This document shows, piece after piece, positions 32,267-43,117 of a DNA stretch of 64,000 nucleotides; within the stretch, counting starts at the first letter, position 1; every line of letters begins with the position of its first letter. Source of the stretch: Orobanche coerulescens (lineage: Eukaryota; Streptophyta; Magnoliopsida; Lamiales; Orobanchaceae); assembly GCA_033398695.1 (NCBI GenBank), contig CM065817.1:32312231-32376230 (forward strand). The letters are read 5' to 3'. The position numbers and the translations under genes were made by a program. The notes under the pieces were generated by a model. It was not told the DNA's origin, did not search any database, and was given only the letters and a program-made list of their open reading frames with translations.

Positions 32267-33222
32267 TGTTAGCGTATGCCCTCGAATACCACTCTGAGGA
32301 TAAGAGAGTTAGGGCATTTATATGTGATTATGAATTCATTAATAAAATATAGTGATTATTTCTTTATTTATTATATATCATTGGAGTTCTTAATTTGGTA
32401 AATAAATAGAAATGATGTTCGTGCTTTTGAGTTGAAGCATTCCACTCCTTATGAGATAAGGAGTCTTGAATTGAAAGTGTTTAGAACTCCAAAGCTTAAA
32501 TTATCCGCAAGTCGATAAAACTTAATTTGGAATTAAGTTGTTTGATGAAGACTTGTATATCGTATGCTTGGACATGTGAAGGTATTCACTCAGGAGTAGT
32601 GGGAGTATTCGGTATAGTATATTAATTGGATTACTATACTCGGATACGAATCACCTCGATTCGGTCACATGGATTTCACTCTAGGATAGTCAATGACTGA
32701 ATCGTAAGGTTAGGATAGGTATGCGTGAACCTTTGACTTGAGGGTCCAGTAGAAGATGTGCTTGTTTCATTAAGTTAGTCATTAGAGTAGTTTGATCCAT
32801 TCACCTGTCTGTTGGGATCAACCTTGAAGTGCAACTTAATGGGCAAGTAGCAGTCTTTACTGAATACCAAGAAATGATTCTTTCTCCTGTAAGTAAACAG
32901 GATAATGTCCTATGCTGTTAGTGGCAAATGAGATCAAAAGTCTTTGGCCAAAGTAATTGAACTACTTGTATTTGATACACAAGGGTTCTGTGATCTTGAT
33001 TTATACTAACGTATGCATAGAGTCAAGTATAGACAGGGTTTGACTTAACCGTGACCCTAAAGCTTGATCGGGACATTTGATTGAAAGGTTTATATGTATA
33101 CGGTATTCATAGCAGGTTTTAGAATGATTCCCATCATTCATTCTCAGTTGAGTTTCGGTGTGAGCCACGTACTGACTAAGTGTTCCTCACACTCTTTGGA
33201 TCCTCCTATTGCTGATTGAGAT
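32267..33222 (+). mobile_element. copia-type LTR, 5' half, split by gypsy element
   Basis: It starts TGTTAGCGTATGCCCTCG inside a 5S gene and matches the reverse complement of the 28879-30679 LTR for about 950 bp. It stops at GCTGATTGAGAT, where the gypsy LTR TGTAATATCC begins. The remaining half is not seen downstream. It is either deleted or outside the window. Confidence 0.85.
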
Positions 33223-33451
33223 TGTAATATCCGTGTGTTTTATTTTTTCTATTATTTATATATGTGTGTCATTTTTGGACATTTTCTATTGGGAATCGGT
33301 TTGTTCCATGTTGTATCGTTTGGCATCTGGAATTGTGGGTATATTGGAGTTGGAACTCGTGTGTGTATTGTTAGTAATTATCTAGTTCTGTACCTACCGA
33401 GATGTGTTTGTTCTGACCGGACTTCACGATTTTAATGCTAAAGAGAAGCAG

Positions 33452-33694
33452 TTAGCGCACGCTAAATTGGTAGCTAGCTAGCGCTAATACTACATGAATA
33501 GTGGACGTTATCGACCATGGTACCGCACGCTAAGTTGTCCGATCGGTAGATGTAGAAAAATTCTGGATTCTAGAGACGAACAGGTAGTGCGCGCTAAGCC
33601 GTGCAGTACACACGCTAGCACATCCAAGCAGGAGGTTCTGAACCGCCTTTCAGCACGATAGCGCATGCTACACCTTGTCCATAGTATGTGCTAA
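33452..33694. promoter_or_regulatory. Palindrome cluster upstream of LTR TATA box
   Basis: About seven copies of a TTAGCGCACGCTAA-like palindrome: 33452-33465 (perfect arms), about 33471-33487, 33521-33534, 33584-33598, 33609-33618, 33659-33670 and 33682-33694. The last is only about 10 bp from TTATAAATAGG. Position suggests enhancer-like dimer binding sites. This is inference. Confidence 0.7.
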
Positions 33695-33703
33695 TCACGA
33701 CCA

Positions 33704-33714
33704 TTATAAATAGG
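33704..33714 (+). promoter_or_regulatory. Putative TATA box of gypsy LTR
   Basis: ATTATAAATAG lies about 480 bp into the LTR, just after the palindrome cluster and before a CT-rich stretch (TTTCTTTCTCTCC) typical of an LTR transcription start region. Confidence 0.6.
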
Positions 33715-34583
33715 ATTGCATGTTTCAGTTTACGTCATTTCTTTCTCTCCTCTTTTTCTTCCGGCGGCTAAGGTGACCGTGAGGGCATGTAAGTGTGGAT
33801 TTTGGCCGGATTTCATCATCCAACAACGTTTTTGAGTCCCTAGTACAAAGATAATAAGATCTTAACAACTTTTCCTGCCAGATCGAGGTATGATTATTCA
33901 ACCCTAGTTCTTCAATATTTTAGGGTTTTGTGGGATTTCATCCTTTAAGTTCGTTTTTAGCCTTGATTTGTGCTCGATTATGATGTTGTAATCTTAAACC
34001 CTTGTTTTCCTTGAGGTCTACGGATTCCGAGTTTTCATCCGTTGAATTGTGTATGAACAACTTTGCCTCCGTAGTGTTCGATTGATTGTCCCTAAGGGTA
34101 GAACCTTGGATTATAAACTTGTTCAATGATTTCTTTTCACCCGAAGTATGATTTTAATTTCCTTGAGAAACCCTTGGACCTTGGTTGTGCTTAGTGTCGA
34201 TTTAGATTTTGTTTAGTGTTATTGATTCGGGGTGGTGTTATTCTCGTAGTGTTCGTGGGGCTGTCGGGTTCTTGGTTGTTCTTGGAAGTTCAGGGGCTGC
34301 TCGAACACGTCTGTTCGTTGTTCCGTTTCTTGTGGTTTCGAGGAAAGTATCTTTCCCATACCTTTCGTATCTTGTAGATATAATTGTCATTACCTGATTA
34401 TATGTGCTACCTGAATGCTTATTATGGACTTTCAAAAGAAACGGTATATTTTCCATAAGGATTTCTTGTAAAGACAACTTCTGTGTTTTGTGAACGAATG
34501 TACCTTTCTGAATTGTGCATTAGGTGTCGTTGTGTGCGACTGTGTCGCTCATGGACATAAAACCTTACCCCTTTGTCAAGGTG

Positions 34584-34606
34584 TGTGTGTGTGTGTGCGT
34601 GTGCTT
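34584..34606. repeat. (GT)n microsatellite
   Basis: About ten GT units, slightly interrupted by a C, within the LTR. Confidence 0.85.
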
Positions 34607-34731
34607 GTTGGTTTATGTGATGATGTGTATTTGGTGGGTATGTGATTGTGGTAAAGTGATGTCCCATCAGGTAGGGTTCGTCAGAGCCTCCGGTATCAGT
34701 CCTTGCTAGTGCATATCAGGGTTGGCCATAG

Positions 34732-35072
34732 GGTTATCCAAATCAGGTATGTCTCAAGGGGACTTCGAGGTTTGTGGCTTGCTAACATGATGCTAGGATA
34801 ACTTATGGTTGTGGTTTGGTTGTGTGACGTACGTGTCATGGGTTATCCAAACCGGGTATGTCTCGAGGAGGCTCCGAGGTTCGTGGCTTGCTAGCACGAT
34901 GTCAGGATAACTATGAACATATGTTATGGTTATGTTGCAGAGCTGTAGTCTCTGAGTTGTTTATGTGATTGTTGTCATGGTGATGTGTGATACTGCATAG
35001 TTTCCCATTGGGTTATTCACTTGGGTATGTTCTGTGGGGTCGTGGCTTGCTAGCACGGTACACGAATAATCC
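34732..35072 (+). repeat. Three hairpin-forming repeats in gypsy LTR
   Basis: Units at 34732-34803, 34842-34911 and 35012-35072 share GGGTATGT and GTGGCTTGCTA. Each starts and ends with complementary arms: GTTATCC/GGATAAC in the first two and GTTATTC/GAATAAT in the third. Confidence 0.8.
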
Positions 35073-35407
35073 TTGGGAGTAAGTTGATGTGGATGATTGG
35101 GTCGTGGACCCCATGTTCTATGATCGGGTTTGCATTTTGGAAATGATCTCTGGGCTGTGTCCCTAAGTGATTTTCGATAAGTTGAGGGTTCTTCGAATCC
35201 CAAATGTTTTCGTCACTCCCGAGGTCTTAAAATGTTTTGCAAGATATATATTGGTTCTATCCTTATCTTTCATGGTTCGAACTGTTTTACTCAAGTGAAT
35301 TATCTCGGGGAAGTCTTTTGTTACGTTTAACTGGTTAGCTGTTTATGATTATTATGTTCTCAGAGTATGTTATGTATGGCTCATACTTGCACTTTATACT
35401 TGCACTG

Positions 35408-35448
35408 GCAAAATAGTGGAATTTTGCTAACCCCCGAGTAATCGGGGG
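35408..35448 (+). other. Two adjacent perfect stem-loops in LTR
   Basis: 35408-35427 is GCAAAAT-loop-ATTTTGC and 35431-35448 is CCCCCGA-GTAA-TCGGGGG. The same pair with the same loops occurs in the minus-strand LTR at 44400-44440. Confidence 0.8.
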
Positions 35449-35846
35449 TGGATGTTTGTATTACATCCAGGTACATGCATGTTCTTGGAAAGCAAAAGAC
35501 AGAGCCGTCTCGAAGGATGATGGAAGACGAATGATACTAATCACATGAAGGCCCGTTCTGGGTGCAGTTAGTCGGAGTTCATTATATTGTCCTTTCTGCT
35601 GTCGTATTTTCTGTTGTATAAGTTTGTGAGTGTATTTGACCATTGCATGGGTATGAGTCCTGAAGGAGATGTGTATATATAGGTTGTATGTGTGTGGTGA
35701 AAGATCAAATCGGTCTACTGGTTCGTTATTTAGCCAAGTAGGCATGTAATGTGATGATTTGTTTTTGTATTTAGCCTGGTAGATCCCCACGGAGAGAGTG
35801 TATGGCGCTGTAATATTCCTGGGTGGATTGGGGGTGTTAGAGAATA

Positions 35847-35858
35847 TGGTATCGGAAC
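35847..35858 (+). other. Primer binding site (initiator Met tRNA type)
   Basis: TGGTATCGGAAC resembles the plant PBS TGGTATCAGAGC with two changes, five bases after the LTR end. It would prime minus-strand DNA synthesis. Confidence 0.75.
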
Positions 35859-36821
35859 TTAGGTTGTGGAAACCTATGCTGTCGGGTCAAGTCGTGTATT
35901 GTCGATTCTTGTCTTGTCGGATTGTGTCTGACTGAGTCGCTTCGTGATGCGTCGTCTGAGATGTCGGTCATGATTAGTATCACGATGCAGCCATCATCTT
36001 CATGCGAACAGGTCATGCTGGAAAACTTACCTCTAGATCGGGGGTGAGGTCGAGCTCTTGGGGGGTACTCAGGACAGGGGACAATCCCTCTCTTAAAGAA
36101 TAGATAAAAAAAATGTCTTCCTACTACATGTTGTGCCTCTTGCTATACGAGCTAATTGTGTGATTTGTGTTACGAAATACAGTTTAACAGTGAATTGTGA
36201 GTATGTGACATATATTTGTTGATTCTCGTATTGTGTTTGGAATCAGGAGTTATGCCGGTGCATATATTTGACTAAAATCTTGTGATAATATAAAGGCGAG
36301 TATAAACTGTTTTGCGTAAACAATGACTGGTATTATTATGCGTGGAGAATCTTTCACAGAGATTGTTTTAAGGCTTGAATATTTTCGGGGAATAACGGAA
36401 TTTTTAAAACATTATCACAGCGAGTGAGTAATACATTTTTTTTTAAATAAACGTGATTCTTAAACTCAAATGAGATTTATCAAGTTTTCTCAAGATGACT
36501 CACTTTTAACTTTCGGTTCATGGCTAACAGTCGGGAAGTATGTGATGATGATGACATTGTTGTTTGGGCAATAGTGATAAGAATTGTGATTAAGTTGGTG
36601 GTGTGAACGTTAAGTCGTTCTGTATGCACTCGTTGTGATAACCCTCTTTACTGAGAGGTGGGATTTCAGTTTTAGATGTTAATTGCCTTTTGATGGTTGC
36701 TTGCGTGATATTGTAATTATGTGAACCGATGTCTTTGGATTTGTATGTTGTTGTTTATTCTTAACATCCGGTTCTAATACTGTTGGGAATGTGTTCCCGA
36801 TTATGTTATTGAATCAAAACA

Positions 36822-36904
36822 ATTAGCGCACGCTAAATGTGCGGCTAGTGCGAGCTAATGTGGCATGGTAGCGCACTCTAATCTCTATTGTAGCACGCGC
36901 TAAC
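36822..36904. repeat. Palindrome cluster outside the LTR
   Basis: Four TTAGCGCACGCTAA-like units (36822-36838, 36845-36858, 36869-36881, 36891-36904) lie in the leader between PBS and gag, with no TATA box behind them. This may be an LTR fragment inserted or copied into the leader. Confidence 0.65.
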
Positions 36905-37073
36905 TGAACTTGGCAGAAGCTGTGGGACTGCATTTTTAGCATTTAAGTCTAACCTTTACAGTGGTAAAACCGATCAGCTGCGACTATACTCTATGTGTGC
37001 TATCTGGTGATGACAGTTGTGGGGTGCGATTATGTATTATGATTTTTGTTGCGTTAGGTGGTCACTTGTTAGT

Positions 37074-38800
37074 ATGCCGAAGGTCAGAGGTCATGGTCAT
37101 AACCGTGGTACAGTTGGCCATGGGGATCAAACGTGGGACCAAGAGAATGTTGTCGGGAATGACATTGGCCTTGGTATTTCTACTAGGGGTGGACTCGGTT
37201 CCATTCGGTTCGGTTTTTGACTGAAATCGAGAATCGAACCAAATATTCGGTTTCGATTTGGTTCGGTTCTTTTTGAAGTTCAGTTCGGTTAAGTTCGATT
37301 TTATAAATATTCTGTTCTGTTTCGATTTGGTTTGATGTTTTTTCGGTTCTTCACAATATAAATTCAAATATTATATGCAATATAATAAGTTATATATAAC
37401 AACAAGCCAACAAGAGTTATATACATGTTCAAGATAAAATCTAGAGTTGCATAGCAATTTCCAAATATCTCAAAATATATAACAATCGTAAATCACAGTA
37501 GCTCATTCTCTCAACCTAAATTAATTGAATCACAAATTACATGAGCATATTATCGGTCCTCCTTGGACCCATGAGGGTCTTACAAAAGGAAAACGAATTA
37601 TACTAAAAATTCAAAACACACCAAAATCACAAAAACAAGGTCATTTTAGTATGTTGAAATTTGACTTTGGTCCATTTCGATCCGGTTCGATTCCGCCCGA
37701 TCCCGAACCGAGAACCGAACCAAATTAGTTCGGTTCGGTTTTTTTTTTGTTTTTCGGTTCGGTCTTCTTCGGTTTCGGTTTTTCGGTTCTTTTTTCGGGT
37801 TTTTTTGGTTCGGTGTTCGGTTTTCGGTTCCGAAATACCACCCCTAATTGCTACTATATTGCAACAAGTTGTGACACATATGACTTAGTTGACCCAGACG
37901 GTTCAACGTAACACAGATGCGACTCAGAACATTGGTGCAAACCAATGGCTTTGAGAGGTAGCTCGTATGAATCCCCCTCGATTTGCTGGTGCTGCGGATG
38001 TATTGGGTTGGGATGGTTAGATTTTTCAGTTAGGAAAGATATTAGAGGCATTTGATTATCCCGAAGATCGGAAGGTACCTATCGCTCAGTACCTTCTTGC
38101 CATTGATGTCACTAATTGGTGGGAAGCTATTAAGCCTCGGGATCGTATAGTCATGTGGGCGGAGTTCCAGGAATTTATGGAAGCTGAGTTTTGTCCTGAA
38201 CCGATCAGAAATCAAAGGATTCGTGATTTGTATTTTGCAGAACCGCATGATATATCAGTGTCGCAAGCTATCATCGACTATAGCAAACAACTTAGTTATA
38301 TGCGAGATCATGTAAGGAATGAAGAAGATAAGATCTGTCATTTTGACATGCGTATGAAGCCAGAGATTGCAAGTATATGGCGGGACTCACTTGCACTATG
38401 TTGAGAGAATATCATAATCGAGCATTAGCCTACGAGATAGCTTCGTTGCCAACTAAACGTGCGCCCGAGTCGAAGAAACATAAAAAGTCTGATGATCTTG
38501 CGGTCAGTTCAGGAGCTGGAGATTTTAAACTGCAACAACATGGTCTTTATGCCGTGAAGCTTCATCGTTCGATGAGTGGAAATGAGAGTTCCAAGTCGTC
38601 AGCTTTGAGTCCTGGTAAGGCGAGAAGGTGTTTCAACTATAATGTGCGGGGCATGTACGTGCACATTGTCCTTCCCCGCCAGTAACGTGTTACAAGTATG
38701 GACACGAGGGGCACAAAATTCAGTTTTGCGAGGTAGTCACCGAGCCTTCCGAGGAACGGACTCCAGCACCAATATCAGGATCAACTCTGAGAAGTCCGTG
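37074..38800 (+). pseudogene. Ty3/gypsy gag pseudogene, split by hAT MITE
   Basis: It starts at ATG 37074 (MPKVRGHGHNRG) and is interrupted by the MITE at 37184-37846. It resumes with ATILQQVVTHMTQ-like text and ARMNPPRFAGAAD, then KILEAFDYPEDRKV, WWEAIKPRDRIVMWAEFQEF, and LYFAEPHDISVSQAIIDY. A stop at 37884, one near 37951, and frame changes near 38375 and 38650 break it. Two zinc knuckles are recognisable near 38628 (CFNYNVRG) and 38690 (CYKYGHEGHKIQFC), each with a Cys changed to Tyr. Sequence then jumps to the 3' end of the internal region. Confidence 0.82.
37184..37846. mobile_element. hAT-type MITE (663 bp) in gypsy gag
   Basis: Ends are TAGGGGTGGACTCGG and (reverse complement) TAGGGGTGGTATTTC. 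Flanks ATTTCTAC (37176-37183) and ATTGCTAC (37847-37854) match in 7 of 8 bases, as expected for a decayed hAT target duplication. Subterminal regions are rich in CGGTTCGGTT words. No transposase. It lies downstream of the gag start. Confidence 0.9.
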
Positions 38801-38850
38801 AAAGGTGTTGTCTGCCAGTTGCTTGTTATGTTATTACCTTGTTTTCGTTG

Positions 38851-38900
38851 TTTTAAATTTCGGGGACGAACTTCTTTTATCGGAATTAAATCGTAAAACC
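38851..38900 (+). other. 3' end of gypsy internal region after pol deletion
   Basis: TTTTAAATTTCGGGGACGAA is the signature found at the end of many plant gypsy pol frames, just before the 3' LTR. It occurs only about 50 bp after the gag zinc-knuckle region, so protease, RT, RNase H and integrase are deleted. No 3' LTR with TGTAATATCC is recognised after it. Confidence 0.65.
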
Positions 38901-40331
38901 CTAATTTATTTTTAACTTCTGTATTTTTCAATTATATCGACTCGTTTGTGTTCGTTGATACTTTCTGAACTTGTTCTGTTCTTCAATTTTGTCATTCGAA
39001 TGAGTTGTGATATTGTTTCGGATTAAGCCGTTTATCGTTATGACTTTTCCCAGTTCGGTTCAATTCTCATGAGCCCTATGCGGAAATAACTCTGGGCAAG
39101 AGTGATATAGAACGACAATACCCCTTGTTTCTTTCCTGAATAAAATTGAAGGCTATTACGTTAATTTACCTGTGGATAATGGAATTAGGAAAACAAATAT
39201 AAGAACGTAGAACAAAAAACTACAATAATCTTAGAAAAACCCCAACCATAGTCCTATATCAAGATGATTAATTCACTTAAAGATCAATATACCATTACAG
39301 AACCTACATCAAGGCGATTGCACACAAACACGAAGCCGTTGAATCTAATTCAATTAGTGTATAGGAGAATTAAGAAATGTCAAATTAGAAGGATAAAAAT
39401 ACATCAAAAATATAAATAATTCACTGAAATCTAAATCACATCGCTGCTAATCTGATCAAGCTAACAAATCAATCCTAACTCAAAAACACAAATATACAAA
39501 TCGCCATAAGGGTGGATGAGAGAGTATCTGTCTTTGCATGACAATATGTTTTTTGAGTCTGGATGCTTGTTTTCTGATTGCTTCCATTCACAAACTGATT
39601 ACATCTTTCAGATGTGTATGAATACATATTAATAAAATCTAGAAATATATTTGGCAAAAAGTATAACTGCATATGAGGAAAAAAATTGTAAGCACGAATG
39701 TTATTCTAAAATAGATGAACATCCAAAAGAAAAATGAGAAGACACCAGAAAGAAATGAAAGAAGAAAAAAACTAATCACATAAACGAATTCAATTTTTGA
39801 ACCAAACCAACACAACACCATTAGACAAACCTCATAATCAAAAAATGGAAGACTAATTACACAAACAAAATCAACTTCCGAACCAAACAAAATCAAGCAC
39901 CGCCAGACAAACCAGCAAACCTCAACCTATTTGCCAACATGATTATTAGAAATCCGATCCACTAAGCTGAAAATATAAGTTTAAGAAAGAATGTGATATA
40001 GAAGTAATACGACTGCTCATGCCCAATTGGTTTCCATAATTTTGAAACTTCTCAGGATTTTTTCATAATCACCCCAAACCATGAGGGGAGTTTGTGTAAT
40101 TATCCCCTACTTTTTGCTAATTGAGACGAGGTTTATATCTCACTAAAAAAAGTTCAAACTTGGTTCTTATATTATTGAACTGATATGCAACGAGCTTTTT
40201 GACAATCGTTCTCGAGTCGCATATCAAGTGCTTTATTGGTTCTTTTATCAACCGTAACCAATATTAGCGTATGCACTGATTTAGAATAAATTATATTTGC
40301 AAGAAAATCCTTTTTTAATTATTGTGCGCAC
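38901..40331. other. AT-rich stretch, no gene recognised
   Basis: Nothing clear is coded here. A pair of imperfect direct repeats of about 65 bp lies at roughly 39775-39905 (GAACCAAACCAACACAACACC / GAACCAAACAAAATCAAGCACC). The stretch lies downstream of the glycine decarboxylase exons and could be the captured gene's intron or flank; its final exon is not seen. Confidence 0.4.
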
Positions 40332-40679
40332 CAGTGGTCGGCCAGAATTTAGCAGTCTTGACCCATGCAGCGGGAGAAGCTACATATTCTCGTGAATATG
40401 GTTTGGTCCAGACGTCGGCTATAAGTAGGGATGGTGGATGAGGAGCTCCCTAGAAACACAGTATCTTAATTCAGCTTTTCCAATTATACCGAAATATACA
40501 TATAACAAATTCATCGAGTACACAGGTTACAAAGTAAGAAATCCATATAGTCGGATAATACCTTGAGAACATTGTTGTTAACATCAGCCTGTCCTTTCTC
40601 GATCAATGAAATTTCCTCTCTGATAAAGATGAGAGCATCAAAACTTGTCTAACTCCGCCCGCAACGGTAAATGGAATGA

Positions 40680-41045
40680 AGTTCAGAGTTGTAATCTATT
40701 TTCTAGCTCGTGAGTTAATCGGGAACGACTCGAAGAAAAGCTCAAAAGAAGTTAATCAAGCTCAGGCTATTCTAGTAGCTGTCGAGCTCGAGCTTAGTTA
40801 TACTTGACTGATAGGCTCGCGAGCCTACTCAAGCTTTAGCATATTTATAATTTTACCTTTAGTATTTTTAGTTTTAATGTATACCTTAATTATCTAAAAG
40901 ATAATATCATTAATTAATAGCAAAGAGGGTGACATTCTTAAACTAATTTACTAAAATTGTACAACTCGAGTCGAGCTCGAGCTTCGAGTTTTGTAGCTGA
41001 GATTTACCATGTTCAACCGACTCGGTTCGGTTACACCCCTGCACG
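40680..41045. mobile_element. Probable hAT-like element remnant in GLDP intron
   Basis: The right side reads CCGACTCGGTTCGGTTACACCCCTG, whose reverse complement CAGGGGTGTAACCGAACCG looks like a hAT terminus. The body is rich in CTCGAGC/GAGCTCG words. The matching left terminus is not recognised, so the element is truncated or misread. Confidence 0.4.
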
Positions 41046-41622
41046 TATGTGATAAAAATGATTTTTTTTAATTTTAGTTTTATCCTTGACCTTGCTTTCA
41101 CTTTCAGTCGGTTCGATCATGAGCGTACCAGGAACGGGACATGACATGGTCGGACCATGAAATCCATAGTCCATGAGACATTTAGCAACATCTTCAGGTT
41201 CGATTCCAGCCGTATTCTACAGCAATTTACACTCACAATAAGAAAATGCTTATTCTCAGAAAGATTTAAAGAAAAAAGGTGCATGAATGACATTTAAGTC
41301 ATACCCCACCCTAAAACCCCTCAAATCTACAATGAACTCATGGGCCATAGTCCCATTGACACCACGGGAAATAATGGGATAATGTTTCGGTTGATCGAAA
41401 GCAAAACATGTTAACAAGAATTGAAGAAAAAAAATCAGAACTTAAAAAATGAGGAAGTAGAGAGAGGAAAAATGGACCTGCAAACGCTTACCCATGTAAT
41501 TTGTTCAAGATGGCTATCTTTGATGCATCAGTTAGTCCCTTTTAACCCATCATGGAAATATACGTGTATGATAATCGCAAAATAAGCGCTGAGCCCCACG
41601 GTGCAGCAGAAATAGTACCCAG

Positions 41623-42245
41623 CGGTCGAGAGTTATCAGATCATAAGCCGGGTAAAGATTTTTCTCTGAGTCAAGTTCTAACTGTGCGAGAGGTTAGCTT
41701 GCCTCATGTCGCCTAACCAAGTGAACCGAAAAGACGATAGAGAATTGCAACGATATCACACCCTTCTGTATGAAATGACTACGGGTTGAGCTTATTGGCC
41801 TGGCTTTGGGAAATGGATTCTATCTAGCTTTGCTGATAGTAGTGGAATGAATCCTGGTGGATCGATCAAGGCTTTGGTTCAAATCCAATTCTAGAGAAAT
41901 ATAGATGAAATCGTTCACCAACTGAATCAACAGTCAGAGTGGGAAGACGAGTGCCATTAGCGCAAAATTGTTCAACAACTACCCTTTGTGGCTCCTAACT
42001 TAGAAACTGAATGTCTGCTTTTCCGCCATCCTCCGTATCCAAGGTCAAGGGCTTAGTGATATCTAGCGGTTAGAGCCTGAGCCAAGTAGGCAGATAACGG
42101 AGCAGCAACCAATCCACCTATGGGAACCAAATAACTGGCCTAAAGAAAAGGTATCCTCTTTTCAAGTGCAATGGCCTATTTTCGCTACTCGAGTAACTGA
42201 TACGCCTATTGAAGGGTTGGGTACCTCCAGTGGGTACCTGCAAGA
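41623..42245. other. GC-richer block within the GLDP fragment
   Basis: Between GTACCC of the LGT exon and the AAAAAAGCTTAAAAATAAT stretch the composition is visibly less AT-rich than the neighbouring introns. The GLDP exon is cut off at its left edge. I recognise no gene. An organellar insertion is one possibility but I cannot support it from sequence alone. Confidence 0.3.
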
Positions 42246-43117
42246 TAAAAAAAAGCTTAAAAATAATATATAAATTAATCAATTTAATTGAAATATAATA
42301 ATATTACACAGTATACAACTCTACAAATGATTATTGTTAATTTTTTTTACATACAACAGGATGTGATGGTAGAAATGGTGCAAGGTGTTTTTTCACCCCA
42401 ATGGGCCCCATACCGGGTCCACCACCACAGTGAGGAATACAAAATGTTTTGTGAAGATTAAGATGGTAAACATCAACACCGATAAAGCCAGGGCTCGTTA
42501 GACCAACCTGTAGGCACAAATAATTGGTTATCATTAAAAATATTTGTCATTTGGAAACAAGATAATAGCCAACTTAATTCAACATCGGATAAACAGGCAA
42601 ATACATAGTTACTTCGTGTGGCTAACAGTAATCTTAAAACTGATAAGTATCTGATAAAGTAAGTAATCAAATGAATATAACATTATGGTACATACTACAC
42701 TAAATTTCATTTTTGACAAACAGTGTTGAAGTTGAAAAATTTTCGCCCTTTTCCATCTTAGCCAGCATGTTTATTGTTATAGTTCATTCCCCAATATGAT
42801 TCACTGAACCGAAGTGGTTAAACTACCCGCATTATAGATAATTATCAACAATTAGTAAGGAAGAACTGGTAAGTGGTTAATATTCCTATGCATCTATTGA
42901 GGAAAAGGAAATAAACCAGAAATAACCATATGGCCATGCATCTGACAATTATTGGCCACATGGTTATATAAACATGTGAATGTTACTATTAACTTAAATT
43001 TTAGTCTCAGCAGAGTGCACACCAATGACACCATCAGTTGCATCAAAAAATACAAACTTTGGCGTAAGCGCACCCCGGTAAAATGGCGCGATAGTTGGTG
43101 CTGGAGTTAACTGACAT

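Larger units (their letters stand above)
33223..35841 (+). mobile_element. Ty3/gypsy 5' LTR (2.6 kb)
   Basis: Begins TGTAATATCC and ends TGGGGGTGTTAGA, with a Met-type primer binding site five bases on. It has three notable parts. A cluster of TTAGCGCACGCTAA-type palindromes lies at 33452-33694, directly followed by a TATA box (TTATAAATAGG, 33704-33714). Three tandem hairpin repeats lie at 34732-35072. A two-hairpin block lies at 35408-35448. Its end is homologous to the minus-strand LTR at 44047. Open frames inside it show no family motif and are not taken as genes. Confidence 0.85.
40332..42507 (-). pseudogene. Glycine decarboxylase P-protein, six 3' exons (pseudogene)
   Basis: Exons read on the minus strand. 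42355-42507: [15 protein letters not shown], then [10 protein letters not shown] with the PLP-binding Lys kept. About 41492-41622: [15 protein letters not shown], with a stop in MMG*KGLTDASK. About 41310-41396: [17 protein letters not shown]. 41091-41217: [18 protein letters not shown] and [16 protein letters not shown]. About 40562-40658: EKGQADVNNNVLK, with a 2-bp frameshift near its start. 40332-40449: [18 protein letters not shown] and AKFWPTT. Splice sites are mostly kept. The family protein decarboxylates glycine in the mitochondrial glycine cleavage complex. N-terminal exons and the last exon are missing, so this is a captured or duplicated genomic fragment, not a retrocopy. A GC-richer block separates the first two exons. 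Confidence 0.9.

Noticed and set aside
33223..35841. Several 60-109 residue frames within the gypsy LTR, including one over the GT microsatellite
   Set aside because: LTR interior; low-complexity or hairpin-repeat translation with no recognisable domain.
39639..39896. 85-residue minus-strand hydrophobic frame with an internal repeat
   Set aside because: It reflects an AT-rich direct repeat; no family resemblance and no gene context.
41840..41915. tRNA-like T-loop (TTGGTTCAAATCCAA)
   Set aside because: No matching acceptor, D or anticodon stems could be built around it.
40332..42507. Functional glycine decarboxylase gene
   Set aside because: Most N-terminal exons and the last exon are missing, and there are an in-frame stop, a 2-bp frameshift and a split exon.
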